Positions 1-7,588 of a DNA stretch of 26,894 nucleotides are shown one piece after another. Below the pieces are notes generated by a model, which searched no databases, was not told the origin of the DNA, and worked only from the letters and a program-made list of their open reading frames with translations. The first letter of the stretch is position 1. Every line of letters starts with the position of its first letter. The translations under genes and the position numbers were made by a program. This DNA is from a virus. The stretch covers positions 1 through 26,894 of IMG/VR virus record IMGVR_UViG_3300010354_000517; one strand, 5' to 3'.

Positions 1-435
1 AAGCTCCTCCGCATCCGCCACACGAACCGCGCCGTGAAGACCCTCGAAGAGGTCCGCGAAATCATGAACCTCGCCGACCGCGAGTTCACGGCTTCGGCCG
101 AGCAGTACAAGTCGCTCGCCCGCAAGGGGGTGTCGGTCGAGGACCTCAAGTCCTACGTCCGCAAGGTCTTCGCTCCCAAGGTCACGCTGACCGAGGTGCC
201 CGAGGAAGAGCAGAGCGAGCGCCTCATCGGCAAAATCATCCCCCTGTTCGAGCAGGGCCGGGGCAACGACATGCCGGGCGTCCGGGGCACCATGTGGGCC
301 GCCTACAACGCGGTCAACGAGTACCTGGGCTACGAGCGCGGCAACGAGGCCAACCGCCTCGACTCCCTCTGGTTCGGCGACTCCGCGCGCCTCAACGCGA
401 AGGCTCTCCAGACGGCCCTCCGCATGGCGGGCTGA
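1..435 (+). CDS. DUF932-family phage/plasmid-like protein, C-terminal part
   Basis: The frame is open from base 1, so the gene is cut by the window edge; a GTG at 34 is internal. The visible 144 residues begin RIRHTNRAVKTLEE and end in a segment with WAAYNAVNEYLGYERG, then RLDSLWFGDSARL. The combination of RIRHT, 'AYNAVxEY' and 'RLxSxWFGxxARL' matches what I know of the C-terminus of DUF932 (TIGR03299) proteins, which are common in phages and plasmids and have no settled biochemical role. A hairpin follows the stop after nine bases. The family call is from recognition, not a search. Confidence 0.75.
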   Translation, partial: KLLRIRHTNRAVKTLEEVREIMNLADREFTASAEQYKSLARKGVSVEDLKSYVRKVFAPKVTLTEVPEEEQSERLIGKIIPLFEQGRGNDMPGVRGTMWAAYNAVNEYLGYERGNEANRLDSLWFGDSARLNAKALQTALRMAG

Positions 436-444
436 GGCTTCGGG

Positions 445-474
445 GGCGGGGGTGGGCTTCGGCCCGCTCCCGCC
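445..474 (+). terminator. Hairpin after the DUF932-like gene
   Basis: GGCGGG (445-450) pairs with CCCGCC (469-474), and GGGC (454-457) pairs with GCCC (462-465) around a TTCG tetraloop. The hairpin lies 10 bases after the stop codon. There is no clear T tract, so it may be a weak terminator or an mRNA-stabilising hairpin. Confidence 0.55.
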
Positions 475-501
475 GTCAACTTGGCCCTTCCAGAGTCACC
501 T

Positions 502-508
502 GAGTAAG
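502..508 (+). promoter_or_regulatory. GAGTAAG element, weak member of the GGTGTAAG class
   Basis: GAGTAAG at 502-508 is followed by 8 bases and the ATG at 517. The spacing equals that of the GGTGTAAG copies before 10192 and 15341, but the first bases differ, so membership is uncertain. Confidence 0.3.
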
Positions 509-516
509 CTCCGGCC

Positions 517-687
517 ATGCTCTACCGCTTCATCGCCAAGTCCTACGCTCGCAAGAGCGACGTGCTCGCCCTCGCTGCCATCCTGAAGGGGGTCTACCCC
601 TTCAGGGTCGAGCGGCGGGGCTCCAGGTGGGCCTTCACGGCCATCGTCGCGGAGGCCGACTACCCGTCCCTCGCCCGCTGCCTCTAG
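517..687 (+). CDS. Small hypothetical protein (56 aa)
   Basis: An ATG at 517 opens a 56-residue frame ending in TAG at 685-687. It starts MLYRFIAKSYARKSDV and contains a central hydrophobic run, then a basic stretch (RVERRGSRW). It is too short for default ORF calls. It is supported by codon choice like its neighbours, by filling an otherwise empty gap, and by a GAGTAAG element 8 bases before the ATG, the same geometry as the GGTGTAAG elements elsewhere. I do not recognise a family. Confidence 0.55.
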   Translation: MLYRFIAKSYARKSDVLALAAILKGVYPFRVERRGSRWAFTAIVAEADYPSLARCL

Positions 688-721
688 GGCGCGTTAGTCT
701 TTCGATGCCCCTACCGAAGGT

Positions 722-1375
722 ATGCGGCGCATCGGTACCTCGGACCCTCGGTGGAAGACGGCCTCGACTGGCAAGACGGCCGCGCTTAGTGCCGCCCTCA
801 AGAAGAAGCTCCTCGCTCGCTTGAAGGACATCGCCCACTGGGCTCCCTACCGGGGGACGACTCAGCAAGCTGCTGAAATCAACAAGGTGTTCGCCGAGTT
901 CATGCAGGATGCAGAGAGCCTCGGCTACCAGGCAAAAATCCGCAGCACGGGTTCTTCCGGCCCCTCCTTCGACCTCATCACGAGCCCGCTTCTCGCTGCG
1001 ATGTCGGTGGGCATCGAAGAGAATCTCGGCAAGTTTGTCGAGGAAGCCTTCAGCAAGGTGCAGTTCGTCGAAACCGAGTCCGTGTTCCGCATGTTCGCGC
1101 AGGACATCGCCGAGGAGATGCTGAACTACGTCCAGAACCACACGTCCGGCACGTCCGCCAAGCCCCACATCCAAGTCGTCGAGGATGACGTGCAGGTCAG
1201 CCTGGCGGTCGATGAGAACACGCTCTCGGACAACCAGTACGGCGAAATCGAGCGAGTGCTCAACGGGCTCTCGCAGGCCCTTGCGCGCAAGCACGACCTG
1301 AAGTTGCAGAGCTACGGCATCGACTACGACCGTGGGTCGTTGGTCTATGCGGTGTTCTTCTCGGACGAGGACTGA
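722..1375 (+). CDS. Hypothetical protein (217 aa) with DPRWK N-terminal motif
   Basis: The protein is 217 residues, mixed alpha/beta in look, and ends in an acidic tail (FFSDED). No family is recognised. Its first residues (MRRIGTSDPRWK) resemble those of the next gene (MRPNDPRWK), so the two share a short N-terminal motif while the rest differs. The ATG at 722 has a GAAGG very close upstream, so the exact start is moderately uncertain. The downstream ATG at 1378 lies two bases after its TGA, suggesting one transcript. Confidence 0.75.
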   Translation: MRRIGTSDPRWKTASTGKTAALSAALKKKLLARLKDIAHWAPYRGTTQQAAEINKVFAEFMQDAESLGYQAKIRSTGSSGPSFDLITSPLLAAMSVGIEENLGKFVEEAFSKVQFVETESVFRMFAQDIAEEMLNYVQNHTSGTSAKPHIQVVEDDVQVSLAVDENTLSDNQYGEIERVLNGLSQALARKHDLKLQSYGIDYDRGSLVYAVFFSDED

Positions 1376-1377
1376 CC

Positions 1378-1656
1378 ATGCGGCCGAACGACCCCCGCTG
1401 GAAGGTGGCCGCCGTCGCGCTCGAAGCTCGGCCCCCGAACCCGAGCGTCGTCATGCACGAGCATGAGGGGGTGACCCCGCGCTCCTACATGGCCGTCCAG
1501 AACCTCACGGCCATCATGCGGGCTGCCCACGAGGTCATGGCCCTCCTGAACGAGGAGGACGAGCTTCCGGCCTGGTGTGAGCAGCTTCTCGCGGAAGCCA
1601 AGGCGAACGTCAGCAAGGCACGCGATTACGTGGTCGGCGAAAAATCTGGTTGGTAG
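1378..1656 (+). CDS. Hypothetical protein (92 aa) with DPRWK N-terminal motif
   Basis: This 92-residue protein begins MRPNDPRWKVAAVALEAR. A helical segment follows (NLTAIMRAAHEVMALLNEED), and it ends GEKSGW. It starts two bases after the previous stop, so translation is probably coupled. The shared DPRWK opening with its upstream neighbour suggests a common sorting, processing or partner-binding tag, or descent of the N-terminus from one source. The function is unknown. The type 1 promoter-like element at 1650 overlaps its last codons. Confidence 0.75.
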   Translation: MRPNDPRWKVAAVALEARPPNPSVVMHEHEGVTPRSYMAVQNLTAIMRAAHEVMALLNEEDELPAWCEQLLAEAKANVSKARDYVVGEKSGW

Positions 1657-1678
1657 CCGCCGTGCTCACCTCGTAGAG
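1650..1678 (+). promoter_or_regulatory. Type 1 promoter-like element, copy 1
   Basis: TTGGTA (1650-1655), a 17-base spacer ending CTCACCTC, then GTAGAG (1673-1678). The ATG of the acidic-protein gene lies exactly five bases later. The same architecture occurs at 9903, 17654 and 18773. A -35/-10 pair with a 17-base spacer fits, and the transcript would start at or next to the ATG. GAGGG after GTA could alternatively act as a ribosome binding site. Confidence 0.6.
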
Positions 1679-1683
1679 GGAGC

Positions 1684-1911
1684 ATGTACGACACCGACTT
1701 CGACGCCTACCTCCCCGAGTTCGAGCGCACCGACGACGACTGCTTCGAGGTCGAGCGCGACTACGACGCCGACTACGACGACGCCGACCCCGGCGAGATG
1801 GACGGGGACCACGAGAGCGCGCTTGAAAGCGTGTACGGTCCCTGCGACGACTACAGCGACGCGGCCTACGAGGACCGCTTCGACGACGGGTACGACGGCG
1901 GGGACTTCTGA
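1684..1911 (+). CDS. Extremely acidic small protein (75 aa)
   Basis: The 75 residues are dominated by Asp and Glu with interspersed Tyr (for example DYDADYDDADPGEMDGD) and almost no basic residues. The ATG at 1684 sits exactly five bases after a type 1 promoter-like element, which fixes the start. Such composition is typical of DNA-mimic or histone-like-protein antagonists of phages, but it also occurs in proteins of other function, so this is only a hypothesis. A strong bidirectional hairpin follows 10 bases downstream. It forms its own short transcription unit. Confidence 0.75.
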   Translation: MYDTDFDAYLPEFERTDDDCFEVERDYDADYDDADPGEMDGDHESALESVYGPCDDYSDAAYEDRFDDGYDGGDF

Positions 1912-1920
1912 GACGCGAAA

Positions 1921-1949
1921 GGGGCGGGAGCCGTCTGGCTCACCGCCCC
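1921..1949. terminator. Bidirectional intergenic terminator hairpin
   Basis: GGGGCGG (1921-1927) pairs with CCGCCCC (1943-1949), and GAGCC (1928-1932) with GGCTC (1937-1941), leaving a GTCT loop and one bulged A. On the + strand TTCGTCATTT follows. It separates the converging acidic-protein gene (+) and the structural operon (-) and can serve both. Confidence 0.8.
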
Positions 1950-1968
1950 TTCGTCATTTACCCGGAGG

Positions 1969-2172
1969 TCACGCCTTGGAGGCGAACTTCCGCACTACCC
2001 GGATGGTATCGAGGTGCAGGCCGAGGGCTTCGGCCTTGTCGAGCGCCGCATCCTCGGATGGGAAGTCCACGGTGTTGGCGTGAAACAGGGCCGGAGACTT
2101 GAACGCATCGCTCTTGTCGAGGAACTGGTTGCCCTTCGAGAGAGCGAAGACCTCCACCTTCTTGCTGCTCAT
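1969..2172 (-). CDS. Hypothetical protein (67 aa)
   Basis: This 67-residue protein starts MSSKKVEVFALSKGNQ. Its start overlaps the stop of the upstream gene by ATGA, indicating translational coupling. The body resembles a small beta-rich fold followed by a helix (EDAALDKAEALGLHL), like the short 'phage-modifier' proteins often seen in pairs. No family is recognised. It is the last gene of the leftward structural operon, ending 20 bases before a strong hairpin. Confidence 0.7.
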   Translation of the reverse strand: MSSKKVEVFALSKGNQFLDKSDAFKSPALFHANTVDFPSEDAALDKAEALGLHLDTIRVVRKFASKA

Positions 2173-2357
2173 GCCTCACCTTCCTTGCGCTCACGCTTGA
2201 CGATGATGCACTCGACACCGGGAGGGAACGCAGCGGTGGCTTCGGCCTCCGAGGCGAACTCCGCGAGTCGGTAGGAGCCGAAGTCTCGGCTCCAAGTGCC
2301 CTGCTTGTTCAGCACCTCTCGGGTGCGCTTGTTTCGGACGAAGTAGACGGTCGTCAT
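2169..2357 (-). CDS. Hypothetical protein (62 aa)
   Basis: This 62-residue protein begins MTTVYFVRNKRTREVLNKQG. An AAGGAG ribosome binding site lies just upstream on the minus strand. The pattern of an N-terminal beta-hairpin followed by F-A-S-E-A-E-A helix recalls small phage proteins of unknown role. It overlaps its downstream neighbour by four bases and follows the glycine-rich structural gene closely, so it is probably co-transcribed with the tail-fibre genes. Confidence 0.7.
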   Translation of the reverse strand: MTTVYFVRNKRTREVLNKQGTWSRDFGSYRLAEFASEAEATAAFPPGVECIIVKRERKEGEA

Positions 2358-2376
2358 GGCTTTGCTCCTTCTGGAA

Positions 2377-4560
2377 TCAGGGGACGATGGTACCGGCCAC
2401 CGCGTACCAGACGCCGCCCGGACCCGTCAGGAACATGCTGCTCGCCAGGCTTGCCGATACGTCGCCAGTCGCCGTTCCCGCCGAATCGTTCAGGGTGTTC
2501 TTGGTCGGCATCAAGTTGACCTTCAGCATGGCGGGGGTGTCGTAGAACGGGGACTTGCGGATGTAGACGTTCCCGCGTGAGGTCATGTTGATTTGGTTCA
2601 CCATGCACGTCCCGTGAAGCGCCAGTTCCACGTCCGAGACGGGGGCAGAGCCTCCCACCCCAAACGTCCCGTCCAGCATGTTGATGTTCGAGGTAGTCAC
2701 ACCTGCGCGGAAGGTGGCATACCCTGCACGACCGGCCACGCTCGCATCCCCCGTGAGAACGGACTCCACGGAGTTACCCCCAGAAAGGGTGAAGTTGTAG
2801 GTGACAGAGGCGTGCCCGTACACGGTCAGGTTACCCCCGTTGCCTCCGCCGTTCGCGATTGCCTGGCCGCCTGAGAGGCTGAGGTTGCCCTCGATAATGC
2901 AGTCCCCAGTGACGGTCATGCTACCGCCACTCCCCCCTCCCGCGTTCAGGTAGTTCGTGAAGATTCCGCCACCATTGAGGTCCACCGACGCGCGAGAGAT
3001 AAAGTCCCCTCCCACGTTCAGGTTCCCACCGTTCGGAGGACTCGCAAAGGGGTACGCTACCGTGGTGGCTCCGAAGCGGTTGCCCCCGGTGAGGTAGAGG
3101 TCGTCATCATCCCCGTAGAAGAGGAAGTTACCTTCGACGCTGATGCTGCCGCCGGACCCCGCAGAGTGGACTTCGTTGGTCGAGTTGCAGGCACCACCTT
3201 CGCCGTTGTAAAACTCGTTGCAGGTAAGGCTGCCTTTGACGAAGAGGTAGGCCCCGTTTCCGCCGTTACCGTTGGTGGCAGAGCCGCCCTCCAGGCGAAC
3301 TTCGTCGATGTTCAAGTCTCCGTAGAAGTAGCCACTACCGCCATTCCCGCCATTCCCATTTCCGGCGTAACCGCCGTTGATGTCGAAGTCGTCTTCGATG
3401 GAAGCATGGCCCTCGACGTTGACGTAGCCACCGTTCCCGCCGTTCCCAACTACGTCGGCGAAGCCACCCTCGAACTGGAGGTCGTCCGCCACATTCAGGA
3501 AACCGTCAACACTCAGGGTGCCGCCGTCCCCAGCGTCATGAGGCGCGAAGCCACCTGTCCATACTCGGCCACCACGAGCATTGAGGTCGCTGCATGAGAG
3601 GCCCCCTCGCGCTTCGATGTAGCCCGCGTGAGGAGGAGGGTTTGCTCCGCTGGTCGATAGGGTGCCGTAGCGGTCACCCCCCGACACGGTGATGGAGTTG
3701 GCCCACGTCACCTGCCCGTAAACGTAGACGTAACCACCACTACCGGAGCGGTGTAGTTCGCTATCGGAGAAGCAGTTTCCACCGTAGGCGGAAATCTCCG
3801 ATCCCGTGAAGTTGGTGTCCACGTAGAGGTTTCCGGCATTACCGGCGTTCCCGTTCTGTGCCGTACCACCTCGCACCGACACGGTTCCGTCAGGCACCGA
3901 GAGGCTGCCGTACACGTCCACGGTTCCGCCGTAGCCAGCGTCGCCGTTCGCGGCAGCACCACCGGAAAGGTCGAGGTTGTAGGCGGTGAGGCAGTCGCCG
4001 TATACGACGAGATTTCCGCCGTTCCCGGCCGCTCCAGCCAGGTTCTCCCCGCCGTAAAGCTGTACGTCCGTGACGATGAGGTCGCCGTACACAAGGACAC
4101 TCAGGCCGGGCGAGCCCGGAACGCCAAGGGAGCCATCAACCCCGCTGCCGTTCAGGAGGGTGCCGCTAAAACCCGCTGCTCCAATGAGGTTGCCGCCGAC
4201 GCGGAGAAGAGCTTGGTATCCGCCGCTCTGACGGAAGTTCATCTGCGTGAAGATGAGGTCGCCGTCCACCTGGAGGTTCGACTGCGGCTGCGTCGGGTCC
4301 GCGTGGTCGAAGTTGATGGACTGGGCGTACAGGTCGCCGTGAATGGTGACGGGGTGACCCCCGTCGTTGATGAAGTTGCCGCGCACGACCATCGAGCCCA
4401 TGACTTCCAAGGGGCCGGTGACGTACACGTCACCCTCGGAAATCAGGTTGTTCGTGTAGTCGCCCGAGATGTTGTCGTCCGGGGGGAGAACCCCACCCCC
4501 GCCGCCCCCAGTTTCGAGGGCCGCGATGATACTGCCAAAGCCGTCTGTAGCGATGCTCAT
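2377..4560 (-). CDS. Glycine-rich repetitive structural protein, likely beta-solenoid (727 aa)
   Basis: I chose the ATG at 4560 (MSIATDGFGS) because an AAGGAG site lies seven bases upstream. After a Gly-rich linker (residues 17-23), residues 30-600 consist of short units such as 'GGNLxVYGDxxxxxxLxLSGG', with NGGNGG turns and alternating hydrophobic beta strands. A higher-order repeat is visible: residues about 195-365 resemble residues about 390-565 (GGNCFSDSELHRSGSGG at 260 against GGACNSTNEVHSAGSGG at 455). The C-terminal 120 residues are non-repetitive and could be a trimerisation or tip domain. Position among tail-fibre genes suggests a virion appendage or spike; no enzymatic motif is seen. 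Confidence 0.8.
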   Translation of the reverse strand: MSIATDGFGSIIAALETGGGGGGVLPPDDNISGDYTNNLISEGDVYVTGPLEVMGSMVVRGNFINDGGHPVTIHGDLYAQSINFDHADPTQPQSNLQVDGDLIFTQMNFRQSGGYQALLRVGGNLIGAAGFSGTLLNGSGVDGSLGVPGSPGLSVLVYGDLIVTDVQLYGGENLAGAAGNGGNLVVYGDCLTAYNLDLSGGAAANGDAGYGGTVDVYGSLSVPDGTVSVRGGTAQNGNAGNAGNLYVDTNFTGSEISAYGGNCFSDSELHRSGSGGYVYVYGQVTWANSITVSGGDRYGTLSTSGANPPPHAGYIEARGGLSCSDLNARGGRVWTGGFAPHDAGDGGTLSVDGFLNVADDLQFEGGFADVVGNGGNGGYVNVEGHASIEDDFDINGGYAGNGNGGNGGSGYFYGDLNIDEVRLEGGSATNGNGGNGAYLFVKGSLTCNEFYNGEGGACNSTNEVHSAGSGGSISVEGNFLFYGDDDDLYLTGGNRFGATTVAYPFASPPNGGNLNVGGDFISRASVDLNGGGIFTNYLNAGGGSGGSMTVTGDCIIEGNLSLSGGQAIANGGGNGGNLTVYGHASVTYNFTLSGGNSVESVLTGDASVAGRAGYATFRAGVTTSNINMLDGTFGVGGSAPVSDVELALHGTCMVNQINMTSRGNVYIRKSPFYDTPAMLKVNLMPTKNTLNDSAGTATGDVSASLASSMFLTGPGGVWYAVAGTIVP
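2866..3393 (-). repeat. Second copy of internal ~195-aa super-repeat
   Basis: Encodes about residues 390-565. The matching landmarks are GGSATNGNGG, GGACNSTNEVH, GGNRFG and GGGIFTN. Divergence from the first copy is substantial, so the duplication is old. Confidence 0.6.
3466..3978 (-). repeat. First copy of internal ~195-aa super-repeat
   Basis: Encodes about residues 195-365 of the glycine-rich protein. Ordered landmarks (GGTAQNGNAG, GGNCFSDSELH, GGDRYG, GGRVWTGG) recur in the same order about 194-200 residues later. The boundaries are approximate. Confidence 0.6.
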
Positions 4561-4570
4561 GGGGACTCCT

Positions 4571-5017
4571 TCAGCCAAGCCGAATGTGGAAGTTGAGCGC
4601 ACCCGCCGTCGTGTTGGTGATGACGACGGACGTGAACACGGGCTGGCTGATTCCGGGGACGACGCTGTGGATGGCGTCGTACGTGCCCGTCGCGTCCACC
4701 CAGGTCAGGCCAACCTTCTTGAGCACGGTGACCTTGGGCGCGAAGCCGAGGTTGTGCGTGAGCGTCACCGAATCACCGGGGTTGCCGTTCGCGGCAAGGT
4801 TGATGGTGTCGTTGAGCGAGATGACTCCCGCTTCGAGCCAGGCGCGAAGGTCGCCGTCGAAGGCCGACCGAATCACCTGGGAGGTGTCCGGCAGGTACAC
4901 GGAAGCGCCCGGAGCGAGGTAACGGTCCTCACCCCTCCGTCCTTCCGTTTGTGCCTGCGGGACGAACTTCAAGTCCCGCAGGTAGATGGGGCCAGAAGAG
5001 ATGTTGGTGACTTTCAT
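4571..5017 (-). CDS. Tail-fibre-associated small protein (148 aa)
   Basis: This 148-residue, beta-rich protein starts MKVTNISSGPIYLRDLKF after a GAGGAC site. The N-terminal half ('LAPGASVYLPD', residues about 40-50) resembles structural modules in other phage fibre operons. The C-terminal half (GDSVTLTHNLGFAPKVTV, ending NFHIRLG) resembles the 'HNLG-P-V-V' beta-sandwich found at fibre or tail tips. It lies between two larger fibre genes in the leftward operon, separated by short gaps. A structural or chaperone-like role on the fibre is inferred; no enzymatic residues are seen. Confidence 0.6.
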   Translation of the reverse strand: MKVTNISSGPIYLRDLKFVPQAQTEGRRGEDRYLAPGASVYLPDTSQVIRSAFDGDLRAWLEAGVISLNDTINLAANGNPGDSVTLTHNLGFAPKVTVLKKVGLTWVDATGTYDAIHSVVPGISQPVFTSVVITNTTAGALNFHIRLG

Positions 5018-5053
5018 GGGGTGTCCTCTCGTCGTTGCGCAGACAATAAAGGG

Positions 5054-6286
5054 TTAGTGGTTCTCGGCCCAGTTGAGGGTGGCCTTCACGTTCGAGGTGT
5101 TGTTCAGACTCGTGCAAACGAGCGAGAACGCGATGGGGTTGGCCCCATTGAGGTCGAGCGTGATGGGGTACTTGAAGTCAATCAACGACCCAATCTCTCG
5201 TGCGAAGCTGCCCTGAGCCGCGACTCCGAATCCCGAGGCCACGACGATGCCCCCCGTGATGGCCCCCGTCCCCACTCCGCTGTGAACTGCGTACTCGACC
5301 GAGGAGTCCGCCGTGTTGGCGTCTTGCCACACGGGCGCTCCCGTGAAAGTCGGCCGGTAGACAAGCTCCCAGAGGTTGTCGTTCGTGGTCGTGAGCATCG
5401 CGAAGTTGGCGGGAACCACCTTGATGCGGTTGGTGAGGCCCTTGAAGGTGAGCTTCGGACGCACCGAAAGGACAGCCTGCCGCGCCGTGACCCCGATTTG
5501 GGACGTGTAGCCGACTCCGAAGTACCTCGGCCGAGAAGCAATCAGGTCGCCGCCTTCTGACTGGACGGTGCTGCAAATCTGCTTCAGCGTTCCGGCTCCG
5601 CCCGTGCTCGTGATTTCGTAGCGCATCGGGAGCGCCGCCGTCGTCATGTAGACGGTGGGCCGGACGTTGGCGTTCTGTTCCTCGTGGCAGAGGATGGGGA
5701 AGCCGTCCGGCCCCCAGACCCCGAACCGCACGCGGCCGACGCCGAGCCACTCGATGTCCATCCAGAAGATGTTGGAGTTCTGCGGGGCAAGAGTGAACCC
5801 GCTAGGCCCCGAGCCGTTCAGCTTATCGACGTTCCAGCTTGCTTGCGGATACCGAAGAGCATCGGAGGGAGCCCCACTCACGCTGGAGCGGATGACGACC
5901 GCCATACCAGCCCCCGTCTGCTCGAAAAAGATGCCGTTGGCCGTGTCGAAGTAGCCGATACGCTTCGTGACGTTCGCCGCCGCCAAGCCAAAGGTGCCGG
6001 TCATGATGATGAGTTGGCTCTTGCCGGGCTCGTACCGGAAGTACTCGTAGGTCTGGCGGACAGCCGAGTCTCCCGCTCCCGTGACACTCAGGTTGGCCGA
6101 TGCCTCGGCCGCCGTGAACCCGATGGCTCCTGCGCCGGTAGTGCTCTCAGACCACCAAAGTTCGCCTCGCTCGTACTGGTTGATGGAATCGAAGAGGGTG
6201 ACGGGTTGGCTGACGCGCCACCGGGCGAAAGCGTCAACGCTACCCGTGTTCGCAGAGAGGATTTGTGTTTTCGGCCAGTACGTCAT
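5054..6286 (-). CDS. Virion fibre / receptor-binding-type protein (410 aa)
   Basis: The 410-residue protein begins MTYWPKTQILSANTGSVDAFARWR; the start follows a TGAGGT site. Around residues 75-105, the segment YEYFRYEPGKSQLIIMTGTFG is one I recognise from phage structural proteins of unclear exact role, often annotated as tail or receptor-binding proteins. It continues with a concanavalin-like pattern of strands and conserved aromatic residues (IFWMDIEWLGVGRVRFGVW). No catalytic motif is visible. It is flanked on both sides by fibre genes with small gaps, so a virion attachment role is likely. Confidence 0.7.
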   Translation of the reverse strand: MTYWPKTQILSANTGSVDAFARWRVSQPVTLFDSINQYERGELWWSESTTGAGAIGFTAAEASANLSVTGAGDSAVRQTYEYFRYEPGKSQLIIMTGTFGLAAANVTKRIGYFDTANGIFFEQTGAGMAVVIRSSVSGAPSDALRYPQASWNVDKLNGSGPSGFTLAPQNSNIFWMDIEWLGVGRVRFGVWGPDGFPILCHEEQNANVRPTVYMTTAALPMRYEITSTGGAGTLKQICSTVQSEGGDLIASRPRYFGVGYTSQIGVTARQAVLSVRPKLTFKGLTNRIKVVPANFAMLTTTNDNLWELVYRPTFTGAPVWQDANTADSSVEYAVHSGVGTGAITGGIVVASGFGVAAQGSFAREIGSLIDFKYPITLDLNGANPIAFSLVCTSLNNTSNVKATLNWAENH

Positions 6287-6297
6287 GGGTATTTACC

Positions 6298-7506
6298 TCA
6301 GATAATCCACCAGTTAGAACCGTCCGACACGACCGTCTGCGTGACGTACTGTGCGGTCACTTGGTAGTTCGGCTGCCCGTCGATAAGCTCCGCCCCTTGC
6401 GCGTCGATTTCCATCACGTTGCCATCCGGGCTCACCTTCTTGATGTTGATGGGCTTGCCTGGGCACGAGGCCGCGAGCGGGAGCGTGATGGTGACCTTTC
6501 CGGCCGTTGTGGTGACGAGCACGATGTCCCACGGGGCTGCCGTGAGGTTGACGGCGGTAGGCACCATGTTGTAGGCACCCGCGAGGCCACCGCCCAAGCC
6601 GGGAGCCCATGCGAGGCCGTTCCAGACGAGGGGGTCGCCAACCGCCGGAGCCGCCGCCGATACGGGCCGATTCTGGAGCCCGTCCACGACGGGGTTCGGG
6701 TACGTCCCCCCGAGGTCGCCGCCTGCCGCGCCGGTCGGAGGTCGGGAATCCGAGAGGCGGGGGTCGTTACCCGCACACACGGTGTTGGCGAGAGAGCCGT
6801 AGGCCACTTCCTCCCAACCCGTGTTCAGGGCGTTGCGTTTGAGGAAGCCATTGGCGACCGAGGCCGGAAGCGGGTTCGAGAGAAGGCCCGTGACGCTCGG
6901 GTTCGGGTAGAGGCCGCCGAGGTCGCCTCCAGCGGGGCCGACTGGAGGACCACCGCCAAAGACGATGGGCGCGTGCTCCCATTGAGCCGTGAAAGAGTTG
7001 TAGAGGAGGGAATCGCCGTTGTTCGGGACACCCGTTTGCACGGGGATGTTCTCAATCGCGACAACCGTCGGATTCGGGTATGTCCCCGACAAGTCACCCC
7101 CTGCTGGACCCGACGGGACCGCTTTCCCGACTGTCCAGCCGACCCCGGTGGACCAGTAGGCCGTCTCCTCGGTTGTGTTCCAGACGAAGACCCCGGCCGG
7201 GTAGCCCGCCGCCGGGGGTAGCGCCGGAGTCGTGTAGGACTCCGGCACGTAGAACATCTGAGACTGCAAGACCCCGACGTTCGTGAACTTCAGGATACCG
7301 CCTTGCTCGTAGGAGAGCATCGAGCGGGACGAGGCGTTGATGTCGATGTAGCCGCCCGGCGGGACGTAGACCGGCACCTTCCGGTGCTGATTCTCGTACC
7401 CCACGTCGAGGTCCGTCACTTGGACGGGGCTGACGTTAGGTCGCCCATCGGCGTACAGACCCGTGTGGGTAAGGCGAATGATGAGTGCTGGGCGCGGGGG
7501 CGGCAT
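6298..7506 (-). CDS. Tail fibre protein with GDLxGxYPNPxV repeats (402 aa)
   Basis: Three copies of the classic tail-fibre unit are present: GDLSGTYPNPTV (about residue 137), GDLGGLYPNPSV (194) and GDLGGTYPNPVV (263). The last is preceded by CAGNDPRLSDSRPP, a segment often seen with these repeats. The N-terminal 130 residues probably attach to the tail or to another fibre part. The C-terminal 90 residues end in VVSDGSNWWII, the usual capping fold of such fibres. It is the first gene of the leftward structural operon; its ATG lies 82 bases from the divergent VWA gene. Confidence 0.85.
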   Translation of the reverse strand: MPPPRPALIIRLTHTGLYADGRPNVSPVQVTDLDVGYENQHRKVPVYVPPGGYIDINASSRSMLSYEQGGILKFTNVGVLQSQMFYVPESYTTPALPPAAGYPAGVFVWNTTEETAYWSTGVGWTVGKAVPSGPAGGDLSGTYPNPTVVAIENIPVQTGVPNNGDSLLYNSFTAQWEHAPIVFGGGPPVGPAGGDLGGLYPNPSVTGLLSNPLPASVANGFLKRNALNTGWEEVAYGSLANTVCAGNDPRLSDSRPPTGAAGGDLGGTYPNPVVDGLQNRPVSAAAPAVGDPLVWNGLAWAPGLGGGLAGAYNMVPTAVNLTAAPWDIVLVTTTAGKVTITLPLAASCPGKPINIKKVSPDGNVMEIDAQGAELIDGQPNYQVTAQYVTQTVVSDGSNWWII

Positions 7507-7549
7507 GGGTTCGCCCCCTGAAAATCTATCGAAGGAAACCCGAGGCCCC

Positions 7550-7557
7550 GGTGTAAG
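7550..7557 (+). promoter_or_regulatory. GGTGTAAG element before the VWA gene
   Basis: GGTGTAAG lies in the 82-base divergent gap, 31 bases before the ATG at 7589. Unlike other copies, this one leaves room for an AGGAGG ribosome binding site at about 7572-7577. It is a probable -10-like promoter element for the rightward VWA/GT51 region. Confidence 0.5.
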
Positions 7558-7588
7558 AGAGCGGGGCCACTAGGAGGCGCAGACGCAA

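Noticed and set aside
4469-5560. Plus-strand open frame of 363 codons across three minus-strand fibre genes
   Set aside because: It crosses gene boundaries of well-supported minus-strand genes and has the composition of a shadow frame (Arg/Val/Asp/His-rich, no motif).
6265-7221. Plus-strand open frame of 318 codons opposite the YPNP-repeat tail fibre
   Set aside because: The minus strand encodes unmistakable tail-fibre repeats, and the plus-strand product is low-complexity and Arg-rich.
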